64,000 bases of DNA from Progne subis subis (taxonomy: Eukaryota > Chordata > Aves > Passeriformes > Hirundinidae): NCBI GenBank assembly GCA_022316685.1, contig JAKJHU010000039.1, forward strand, positions 4,154,001 to 4,218,000, written 5' to 3'. The notes below the pieces were generated by a model. The model was given only the letters and a program-made list of their open reading frames with translations. It searched no databases and was not told where the DNA came from. Position 1 is the first letter of the stretch, and each line of letters opens with the position of its first letter. The position numbers were made by a program, and so were the translations under genes. Below, piece after piece: positions 27,763 to 38,700 of this stretch.

Positions 27763-27824
27763 CTTTTGAAGAAAAGATTAATTTTCTTTTTTTTTTTTTT
27801 TTTTTTGAAGAAAGGATTAATTTC
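27763..27824 (-). repeat. Direct duplication flanking a poly-T run
   Basis: The segment ttttgaagaaaagattaatt (first copy beginning near 27764) is repeated 40 bp downstream with one substitution, and the two copies are separated by about 20 T residues. The arrangement resembles a target-site duplication around a bare poly(A) insertion read on the minus strand, but a simple tandem duplication with T-tract expansion explains it equally well. Confidence 0.7.
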
Positions 27825-27884
27825 CTCAGAACACTTACCATCCCAGCCTCATATTTTCCCAGATATTATAAAAATTATTTTCAT

Positions 27885-27965
27885 TAACTCAGAGCCAAGG
27901 GGCCTGTTATCACCTCCCTTTTAGAGATGCAGCCATGAGGCACTCAGATTACAAAAGTCTTATTT
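27885..27965 (-). repeat. Possible MIR-like fragment
   Basis: The order 'tatcacctcccttttagaga', then 'tgaggcactcag', is reminiscent of the reverse side of an old MIR element. The match is short and weak. Confidence 0.3.
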
Positions 27966-28290
27966 TGAATAATTAAACTGTGAGAGATTTTAGGGAACTT
28001 AACTTCTCAGTGTGCAGACAATTACAAAACACACAAAGTATGACCACCTTTACTTCATTTGTATGGAGGGCTCAGCACATCTATAAATGAGAGTCTGAAA
28101 AAACCATCATTAATCTAGTGTACGACTATACCACTGGCAAGACTAGAGTACAGTTTTCCAAACCAGCATTTTTCTGTCTGACCTTGTCACTTTCTGTAAC
28201 CTTTGCTTGGTACCTTCACATCTTTCAACATTCAAAACATGTAAAGCAAGTGTTCTGCAGGCACCACTCCTTCACATAAAACAAGCCCAG

Positions 28291-28339
28291 AATATTCACA
28301 AATGATATAGTGACTTCAACTATATCATTTGTGAATATT
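28291..28339. repeat. Perfect 21-bp inverted repeat with 7-nt loop
   Basis: Positions 28291-28311 and 28319-28339 are exact reverse complements, separated by gacttca. The arms are AT-rich and no longer match immediately outside. Transcribed from either strand this would form a perfect hairpin of 21 pairs; that stem is shorter than a typical pre-miRNA, so no RNA gene is called. Confidence 0.95.
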
Positions 28340-29209
28340 GAATATCATCCCATATTGAATGGGACAGGACTCCTGAGGAGAAGAAAAAAAAAGAATATCT
28401 GGTTTTGCAATTACCGTCTGTCTCCTAATGCATTAGTATGAGAGGACTGAATAGAGAGCAAATAAGTAGCATCATTTCTCTTTCTCTAACTTTTGATTGC
28501 TCTCGTACAATAATAATATCCTTTTCCTGTACTTCATACACAGTAAAATACTTCCTATACTTTTTTCACGCAGGATTCTAATGGAAGGGGAAGAGATTCC
28601 ATCACCAGTTACAATCACCTGCCATCGGCAAGGTGGTAACTCCAGGCTCTCTCAGACTCTGCTACTGCCAGCAAGGGGATGGCTGATCTTGGCAGCAAAG
28701 GCTCGGGCACGGTGAGTCCCTGGAGGTACAGCTAGCATGACGCAGGGACATTGGACACTCTGTACAGCAGATTGGTAGACTGTAGTTGTCAATCTAAACA
28801 AGGGGCTTATTAATCTTCAGCGTATGCATATTCTTCCACCCGCTGAGTGTTCTTCACTCTGCAAATGACCGATGACAGATTATTTCACTTAAGTGCCAAA
28901 ATGCCAAGGACCATAACTCAGGACAGGAACCACACAGTGTTTTGATGATGTGACCTCAAAACATCTATTATTCCCACAGGGCAAGCAAATATGGGCTACC
29001 CAGTCAGCTCAAGCTAGATGGGTTCGATGTTGAGCAGCAACCTGCAGCCCACACCTCTTTCACTTTGAAAGCGAACGGCAAATACCAGCGGGCCAAGGTC
29101 AGGTGCAAACGACTGCAAAACCTTCGTATCTCCCCTTTGGAGCAAGCAGCTCCCGATCAGCACGTCGATTTTCGGCACCGTCGTTCTGGTTACGCACCAC
29201 TCCGGTGAA

Positions 29210-29700
29210 GCGCAGGGCACTTTGACTTGCGGCGGGACGCGGGGACGGCCCGACCCTTCTCCTCAGAAGGCGTTCCCTGGGGCGTCGGGGCGAGGGGCGT
29301 TCTCCCGGCGCGCGGTCCCGCCCCGCCCCGCCCCGCCGCGCCCGCTCCGCCTCCCCGCCACAAGGCCGCTTCCTGCGCGCCGCCCCTCCGGACCTGCGCG
29401 GCGGCCATGGCGGCTGTGGACATCCGAGGTAGGCCCGGGGCGGCGCTCGGGGCTCCCTGCCCGCCGCTCCGGGGCCCTGCCCGCCGGCCTGGGCTCAGCT
29501 CCGCCCGCGGGGCGGCCGCAGGAGGGGGTCGGTGTGCTGGCGTGACGGTCCTTGGAAGCTGGAACGGCCGGGCGGAAAAGCTGCCCAAAAAGCGGCTTTC
29601 TTGGACGTGCGGCAGGCTGGGAGCGTGTGCTCGGGGCCGCCCGGGAAAAACAAGCTTTCCTCTGGTAGACTCTGCCTTTTCAGGGGGGATAAGGAGGTCG
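29210..29700 (+). promoter_or_regulatory. MED6: MED6 CpG-island promoter
   Basis: GC- and CpG-dense DNA surrounds the MED6 start. Tandem GC boxes (four CCCCGCC-type Sp/KLF sites fused in a row) lie at 29317-29337, 70-90 bp before the ATG, and an ETS-like CGCTTCCTG is at 29367-29375. No TATA box is seen. This is a typical housekeeping promoter, consistent with a general transcription cofactor gene. Confidence 0.85.
29407..29428 (+). CDS. MED6: MED6 coding exon 1
   Basis: Only 22 coding bases (MAAVDIR plus the first base of Asp8), followed by the donor G|GTAGGC. The Asp codon is completed by AT at the start of exon 2. Confidence 0.93.
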
Positions 29701-32700
29701 TGCGGTGAGATGGCGACGTAAGGGAACAGCTGAAAAAGAGTTCCAGCTCTGAAGTGTGGGGCGGAGTGGGAAGCGCGGGATGTATGTGGGACTTGCGCAG
29801 GAGCAGAGCAGCGAGTGAGGCTGGTTATCTTAAGAGCGCTTCAGGTGGATGTGGTGAGGCAGGCCGGGTGTTAGGAAAGCCGGAAAGAAAGCTGAAGTAA
29901 CAAAAACCAAGAAACATTTGGGTGAGAAGTTATGGATATGAATAAAAAGAGATTATGTTTTGAAGAAGAAGTGATATTTGAATGGAGTGTTAAAGAATAT
30001 TTATGTTGTAAACAAATTAGAAGTTAAATTGTTGTGAAGAATTTGAGCTTTGAGAGAAGAAGTGGAGGTCCAGAGGCCGCAGGAGAAGAAGTTATTTTTC
30101 TCCATAAGAGTGTGTGAATGAAATAACAACAGAAGCCTGTGCAGTGGAGTCTCAGAGAATGAACAAGAACAGGTATTTAGGGAAATTTCATGAAGGGTCA
30201 ATTTTGATAATGCCACAGAGGTTTTCTCCTTTTTCGTCTTCAAATTCTTAATGATTATGTGTAGTCCTGTGTGTTTGAGATTACACGGAGGAACTATGTA
30301 GACAACTAATGGAGGAGTGCTGTATTAAGTTATTAGCTGATGTGAGAACCTTCTGTCTTACTCCTGATCATTTAAGCTCTCTCAGAATCTTTTATCTAAT
30401 ATAGTTCAATATATTAAGTTGATTTTGCGGCATAGTTCTGTTTTTAATCTATCTGCAGTGGATTAACCCTAGCTGGGTGCCAGGTACCCCCTAAAGCCCC
30501 TCTCTCACCCCCTTCCTCAACTGGACAGGGGAGAGAGAATATAATGAAAGCTGTGTGGATCAAGATCAGGGCAGGGAGAGATCACTCATCACTTACTGTC
30601 CTAGGCAAAACAGACTTGATTTGGGGAAGTTAATTGAATTTACTACCAATTAGATCAGAGGAAGATAATGAGAAATAAACCCAAATCTTAAAAACACCTC
30701 CACCACTCCTTTCTTCCTGGACTTGACTTCAATCTGAAATGCCCTGACTACTCTCACCCAAGCAGCAAAGGTGAACAGGGAATGGGACTGTGATCCATTC
30801 ACACGTGTTGATGCTGCCACTCTGTCCTCCTCAGCAGGACTGTTCAGTCTTCCACTGCTCCACTGTGGGATCCCTCCCACAGGAGACAATCCTCCATGAA
30901 TTTCTCCAATGCTGTTGTCCCGAAATGGGCTTTTTCACCTGGTACAAAAAGCCCATACACACAATGGAGTTGAGGTATCTGATTTATTGCTCTTAAATCC
31001 TGTATCAGCCTGTACTCCTGAGAACAAGCCTTCTTTACGGGAATTAAACTCATACTGATACTCTAAGCAGCAATCAGTACTGTGTCCACGATGTTATTTT
31101 CAGGTTTTTTTGAGGTCTGGTTCATTGATAAGCAGATTTTAGCTTTCCATGCCTTTTTCTGTGAAATGCATAGCTATACACAGTTCTCAAAAAAAGTTAC
31201 TTGAGCATTTAGCTTGCATGGCAAGTTTTGTCCTAACAATGGAAGGGGACATTCTGGCATATAGAAACTCATGAAGCAGTTTAGTGTGTCCAGTTGGGAC
31301 AGTCCACGAGCTGTAAGAATGGCCATAAGTCCCTTTTTCCCATTGCCCCAACAATCGGTATTGTAACTTTACTAAGCAGGTCCTTGTGTCTGTTTATTAC
31401 TGAATGTGTGGCTCTGCTGTTGATCAGAAGTCTGTGCTTCATTCTCTGGTTGTACTGGAGCTACAAGGTCTGCTAGGAATGCTTTGATGTTTCCCACCAG
31501 TGCCCTCCTCATGGTCAGAAATAATGTTTACATCTAATTGTCCTTTCCTGCCTACAAAAGAGGACATTGATTCAGGCCAAAGGGTGGGAGCCCTTTCAGA
31601 CCCCAACCCCGCTGCCTATTGCTCTCCTTTCACCTTCTTTAGCACCATCCTCTTCTTCTTCAAGGTAAACAGGTATTTAATACAGCCTGCATCACTCCCC
31701 CAATTAGGTTTATTTGTCAACGTGATAGTTTCCAAAAGTTGATACATTCCAGTAAAACAGATTTAAGCCTAGCCACTTCGATTAAATATTTTAAAAATGA
31801 ATGGGACTCAGATAAGGGTGAAGCTGATAATAATATTCCCTGAATTTGAAGAATGGAAAGGTTAGAAATTAAGGTAGAATGCTGGATGATCAATGGGTCC
31901 ACCTATGAAAAGCCATCCCACATGGGTCTGCATGGTACATCAAAACGAGTAGTGAAAAATCAAAAATTTTTCACCTCTGAACAATGGAATTGTGAGTGTA
32001 ATTTTACTGTGTATCCCTTTGGGCCTACCATTATGTGGGACTATCATTTAAATTCAAAATAGATATTACTGAAACTAAAACAACTGCATCTTCACCAATC
32101 TGAGAGTATTAGAATATTTTATCTCCACAAATTTTTGACATTGAGCCATGTGTGGTCTAAAATACAGGTCATCAAGAAATTTTTAATGTTTAGTACATCT
32201 TGGTCTCTGAAATTGGTGGGATTAATAATGCAGATTAATATTCAGCACTTAAACCAACCTGCTCACAATTTTTAAGTACCTTCTGTGCAGGATGGTTAGC
32301 TTGGTTATACTGGCAATCCTTGACTCTTCCAAAATGACCAAGGTCTTTGCAGCCCCCAGAGCTGGGTCAGGAGGGAAAAGTGCCCGTTGTCATCGCGCGC
32401 GTGGCCTCTGACCTGCCCTATCCTCTGGGCCAGCTTTGGGGCTACTTTGCCAGGTGAGCATGGCCTGGCAGCTCCTGGGGCTGCCTGGTGTGGCTTGTAT
32501 TGCACTCTGCATCAGGAGAAATGTGTGAACAAAGTTCTCCAGCTTGGGTCCCCCACGAGTCCTGTCAGCAAACCTGCTCCAGCTTGGGCTCCTCTGCCCA
32601 AGGACCAGAGGTGCTGTCAGGAGCCTGCACCAGCGTGGCTTCCCATGGGTTCACAGCCTCCTTCGGGCATCCTCCTGCTCCACTGTCCTCCAGGGGCTGC

Positions 32701-35700
32701 AGGTGGATCTCTGCTCCACTGTGGATCTCCACGGGGGAGATGCAGGAGGACAGCCACCTTACCATGGTCTGTGCTTGGCTCTGTAGGACATAGGGAAGCT
32801 TCCAGCAGCTTCTCACTGAAGCCACCCCTGTAATGCCCCCTACCCTTGCCTTGGTCAGGCAAACCCAACACCCTGTCAGGCTGCTTTCCTGTTCCTCTTG
32901 GTTTGTCAAAGCCTAGTGCTGGGCTTTGTGCTGACAAGGCCAGGTTCAGCACGTGGTGTGAATTGCTCCTTTTTTTTGCCATGGATTTCTGGCTTGTCTT
33001 CCAAATTGTCTTGAAAATCATGACAGATTGGCAGTATTGTCACAAGCATTTTACTTTTGCATCTGTGATGCAAATTCTACAAGAAATGCTTTGCACAAGA
33101 TGTCCTATTTTTGAAAGGAGCAGGGAAGCAGGACTGCCATCCTTTCTTATACCCAAAATAAACAGTACACCCTTCCATATAACAGCCATGTCAGGCTCAC
33201 GGTTTGTTTTATTCTTCCTCTCCTTTTTCCCAAGAATAGTTAAGAGAACAATTTTGCTAGTTATAAAGGCAATTACAAATAATGGCACTTAGCAGCTGTG
33301 GATAACTGAGTCTTAGAGTCCAACTTTATATTCCATTTTATGATACATTTATCAGTCTATATATGGCACGATAGCTATATATATATATATCTCTAAAGCT
33401 TGCCTGACATTCCTCTGAGAAATGCAACAAAAGGTATTGTTAATCATACAAACAAAGAATATTTGTATTTGAAATATAATGTGAAAGTTTATTCTGAGAA
33501 GAATGCAAGTGTTTGAGATTTTTTTGAAAGGACAGCTCTTTTGGATTTGAAGAGCACTTGAAATAAACAGCGCTACCACGACCTAGGTGCTTAGTAATGG
33601 ATCTTAGTGTTGTGTTTCCGAGATTTCCTTTCCTCTAGTGAGGAGAAAGAATAGCCTATGTGAAATAACATGAATGCCTCTGGACTTCCCCCTCCCTTTC
33701 CCTGCCCCGCATGAAACAGTTGGGCTGAAAATTCTGAGATTAGCAAGGAAAAAAGGTTTACATGTAGCTATTTCTGTTGCATTTTTCCTGGTTTGCTAAG
33801 CAGTAGTTACTTTATTAACTCTTCCTCAGAGAAGCTGCTAGTAGTGTATGAGCTGACATTTTTGAAACCGATTTGATGATCCTTGAGCATGCTGAATTGT
33901 CACAGAAGTAACATTGTCAGTGGAATGATAAGTGGGAGTTCAGGGTATGTATATAATGCGTGAACTTTAGGGAGTGGTTCCTGTGAGGAGCGAATTTCAG
34001 CACTTCAGTCAGTCTTCAATGACTTCTCATCACTTAGGGTTTTTTTTTATCTAAACAATGCATATGTCTTCCTGCTTTCTTGTTTCTTGGAAATTGTTTG
34101 CTGCTCCTGTGATTTAAAATCGGTGAATTTCAGCGGTTTTTTTCGAGGTTTCTCCTGTATCTCGAATGTTAGCAAATTTGTTGCCTGTTGTTGACACTGG
34201 TTGTTGACACTGGTTTCTTTTATGTGCCTGAGGAACATCTTGCTGCAGCGTGGTAACAAAATGCAGGGACTTTAATTCACATTTCCCTAAATCTGTAAGA
34301 ACTTAACTGGCCTATTATGACTATAAAGTGTGTTCATTTGAAAAGCTTGCTTTTTTAATATAATTGTTTGGTAGTTATATATCTATAATATCCACTGAGT
34401 TATGGAACAAGTAATTTGCTGCAGGCAATTTGGCAGATTAATTTTATAGTCAAGAACAGAATCTCTTGTTCAAGATTACTGGGAAGCATCTGCCCAAAGA
34501 TTGCATCTTTGTGTTTGCTGTTGGTTTTTTTTTGTTTGTTTTGGGGGGTGGTTGTGGGGTTTTGCTTGTTTGTTTGTTTGGGTTTTTTTCCTTTTTCTTT
34601 TTTTTTTTTTTCTGTACTGCTAAGAGACCTGCAGAAGGCTAAAGGTTATCAGTTATTATTTGAACTCTATTAAATACTTATTTAATTTTAACTGGTGTGT
34701 TTGTGTTCCATCTCGTTTCTCTGCTACAATTGTTAACTGGTGGCAATTTACTCTTGGATGTATTCGTAGTGTTTTTGATTGCTTTGGTACTCAATGTAGA
34801 TTTATTTTCCCAGATAATCTGTTGGGAATTTCCTGGGTTGACAGCTCCTGGATTCCAATATTAAACAATGGGAGCGTGTTGGACTATTTCTCAGAGCGGA
34901 GTAACCCTTTCTATGATCGAACGTGTAACAATGAAGTCGTCAAAATGCAGCGGATGACCCTGGACCATTTGAAGTAAGTTGTAATTTGCAACTGGGTCCA
35001 GTGCAGTATCCCTTGTCCCTCCATTCAGAGGCTTTGGTGATTGGATGGAAGCATGCTGAAAAACTCATTCTCTTCTATGCTTTTTAATCCCACCACTTTC
35101 CGGAGAGCCCAGCTTTTTCTGTATTTGGATGTTTTCTGCTTCTTCTCATGCCATCTCACGTAGGTGTTAAGCATGAAGGATTCTGTGTATCTTTTGAGAT
35201 TCCAGTAAATCACCCTTTAGCTACTTCTCTGAAATAGAAAAGCTGTCTTCTCTCATCCTCTCTGCTCAACAGAACCTGAATAATGTAATGTAGTTAAATG
35301 CTTTTCCTGCGGTGAAAAGGGTTTATGTTAGGAGATACTTTGAGTTCATAAATAGTTTGTGTTTCCATATACTGCTGGCCGTGTGCCATAAATAGTGCAT
35401 AATTCCTCCTAAGAGCTGGCTTTTTTGTATGGATAATAAGAGTGGTGAGTGTTGTAAATAAACTGATCACATATGGTTGTGTATTGAGATTGCATGTGCA
35501 AGTTAGCTTTCTTTTCAGGTCCCCATCTGCTATGCTGAGCACCAGTGAGTTGTTTGGGAACTATTTAGAGACTCCACAATATGATAGGGAGTTTGCAAGC
35601 AGAGCTAGAAGTCCATTGGTGAAGTCACTTGTGCTCAGATGTTGTTGCAGAGAGGCTTTTACATCAGACACACAGATGGTCACATCATAAACCAGTTTTC

Positions 35701-38700
35701 TGTTGCTGTATTTAAATGACATCTACATGATGATATATTGTTGTCTTTCTTGCTATTTATCTATGGATTTTATGTTCTACTTGTGTTGTATCAGTTTGTT
35801 ATAACTCCCTTTGTCTATGCACATAGGGTTTGACAGCTAGCTCAGGAAATCCTTTGCCTTTATTTACTGCACATTATAAAGAAGAGCTTTCAAGGCATCA
35901 GAACTTCATTGCTTTATTGCCGGGTCTTTGGTCACTCTTCACATCCTACAGATTTTACTTTGAGAAAGACACTTACTCTGGTTGCTTCTTTTTCAGCCAG
36001 ATGGTTGGAGTGGAGTACATCCTCCTTCATGCTCAAGAGCCCATTCTCTTCATCATCCGAAAGCAGCAAAGGCAATCTCCAACACAAGGTACAGTTGCTG
36101 ACTTCTTGCCCCTGTTCAGAAGCCAAGTCAGTCAGTTGTTTTTATCAGTTCCTAATTTGTGTCTAAGCACTTCTGCTTCCCCTTTTCTGTCTTCCTCTCC
36201 AGTCTAACTAGGAGGGTATGAGGCCTTGTGGTGCGGAGATCCTTTCTCCAGCAGTTCCCTGCAGTGTGCCAGCAGCAGGGAGTGCCATCTTGTGGGGAAA
36301 TGGGAACAGCGAATGAGGAAGTGCTGTCCTGTGCTACATTTTCCTACAGGAAATTGCTGATAGCATTCATTCCATGTCGTATTTATCTGTTAGGTTATGC
36401 AAGAGTGTCCATTTCTTGTCGTGATGGAGTCTTGTGATCACAGCACCACTCCGTCCTACAATGTCACTTTCCAGTTTTTAAATCAAATACCTTAGCTTTT
36501 TTTGTTCCATCTGCATGCAACTGGCTTCATTATTCCTTTTCAACCCTTGAATTTGTTTGTGTGTGTGTGACTAATTAACTATATTGCCACATTTCGATAG
36601 TTATTGGACTGTCCTATCTGTTTACTGCATGTTCATATAAAATAATTTAGGTTATTTCAGAATATGCTTTGTAGGAAAGAAAGGCAAGGTTAGTGCTAGT
36701 TATTTCTTAACTTCTTTTTTGAGGGGATTTATGTTCTGTATATACATTTTGGTCCTATATAGGACTTTGCCTTGTCTTGTAATGTTTCTTATTTGCTTAT
36801 ATCAGATAATTGTCCGTTTACGTTGCAGTTCCAAATTGAGAAAATGTTTGATTGATTCTGTAGTGCATTGTTTGAGTTCTTTCTTTCTTAGAGATTTTGA
36901 ACATAGCTTCTAAAAGTGAGTATGGAATTGTCATACAGCCCTTAATTTCTGGTTCTGATGCCTTTCAGATTGAGACTGGAGTTGGAGCTACCACCCTATA
37001 TGTGTTTAGACTTATGCTGTAAGGCAGATATATGTTTGGTGGAACTTAACTGAGACTTGTTTGGTAACATTTTTTCCACTGTGACTGTAAAGTTTGTGCT
37101 GAGTACCTTGATTGAGCTGCTTAGTTCCCTAGCTCAGATGTTACCATGTGTTTTATTTCACCAGGGTACAAAAATTAGCGTATTTGAGACATGGGAATGG
37201 GGATATAAAACTCAAATTTAATGAGTTGATAGCTAATGTAGAATACTCAAATACAACTGATGCAGGCCTGTCTTATGACTTCTGTGTATTTTTAAAACAG
37301 ATGTATCTATATTTGAAATTCTTAAAGACAAGTTTTTGCCTGTTTGAATTGATATTAGAAAAACCTTTAGAGCAATGATTAGGGAGAATTGCCTGTCTAG
37401 GAGAGTAGGCCCAGGTACAGAGCTGTGAGACAGTAAAACTGCTGTTCTGCATCCTGCTCCATTTCTAAAGAAGTGCCAAGCATACATTTTCTTTTGAGGA
37501 GAAGTGGGTACTGGCTGTAATGTGCACCCAGCTGTCTGGAACTGCTAATTTAGGCAGGTGTCCAAGCTTCATACAATGCAGGTACTGGATGAATTGTTAG
37601 TAGAGATGGAGGAACTGGAACATGTGTGCACAGGTAATGTCCTTAGGAATGTGAAGCTGAGAGCATTGCTATGGTTTTTCAATTGAACAATGTTTGGCAG
37701 AGTTACAGTGGCAGCTGTAATGTTCCTCTGCACTGCAGCTCTAATGAACAAGAATTTTTGATTGATCAGTAGAGGTTCCAAATCCAATTGCCTTTGGAAG
37801 GTATTTTTCTTTTGGCAGAACAATATTAATATAGAAAAGCATGCCCTGTGTGTGCTGAATTCACTGGGTCTGGGAAATCTAGCTAAGAGGACTGTAGAAG
37901 TTAGAGAAAGCTGAGTCCAGAAGAATGAGACCTTACATTATTGTGGGTTTCTACTGGTAGCCAAGGCTAGTGGAATTACTTCCAGAGCAGTTCACTTGAC
38001 TAGTAGTAGCTCTAGTGTACTCTGAAAACCCCGGTTCTGTGAGGCAAATCATTTGCTTGCAGTAGGACAGGACTTTAAAGCTGATGCTTTTCTATCTGTA
38101 AAGCAGACACTGGTTTTTCTCTCCTTATCAGTGTGTGCCTAAGGTGCAAATAAAGCACCTTGAAGGAAAAGATTAACCAGAGAAAATTTTGTGATGAAAG
38201 AAATACTGCAATTTCTGCTGCTACAACTGAAATTCAGCAGCAAATACACAGTCTTGAGCCAGAGCTTTAAATTGATTCCCTGTTTTTCTCCTTTTCCTTC
38301 TCACAGTTATGCCATTGGCTGACTACTATATTATTGCTGGAGTGATTTATCAAGCACCTGACTTAGGATCTGTCATTAACTCCAGAGTTGTAAGTGTTCT
38401 GTGCATTTGATGTATACTGGTTTATGTCCATTTTTACTTTTGATTCTCCCCCAGGGTGTTTAAATCTCTCCTTCATATTTTGAGGAAAGACCTTGTTTAG
38501 TTACGGTGCAGTAACTTAAAACAAACCCCACTGGTTAATATTGTGTGCATCCCACAAGGAAATGCAAGGTCTTGTGAGAGTGCAGTATTTCCCAGAAACT
38601 AGGATACATTGTTTGAGGATAAAGGATCAGAATAACTGAAGCTACACAAATGGCAGAACAGCATGAAGTTTGAATAATCAAAATTTTAAAAAAATAGTCG

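Larger units (their letters stand above)
22001..29205. other. Intergenic DNA upstream of MED6 (right part)
   Basis: No coding exon or RNA gene can be supported. The stretch contains a long poly-T, a duplicated segment flanking a second poly-T, a possible MIR fragment and a perfect hairpin, each listed separately. All open frames are short and lack recognisable domains. Confidence 0.6.

Noticed and set aside
28291..28339. A microRNA gene
   Set aside because: The stem is perfect but only 21 bp with no lower-stem extension, shorter than a normal pre-miRNA; kept only as an inverted repeat.
32387..33292. Several 100-148-codon frames on both strands
   Set aside because: Most lie in or next to an ERV LTR fragment inside MED6 intron 1; they have no domain or start context and conflict with each other.
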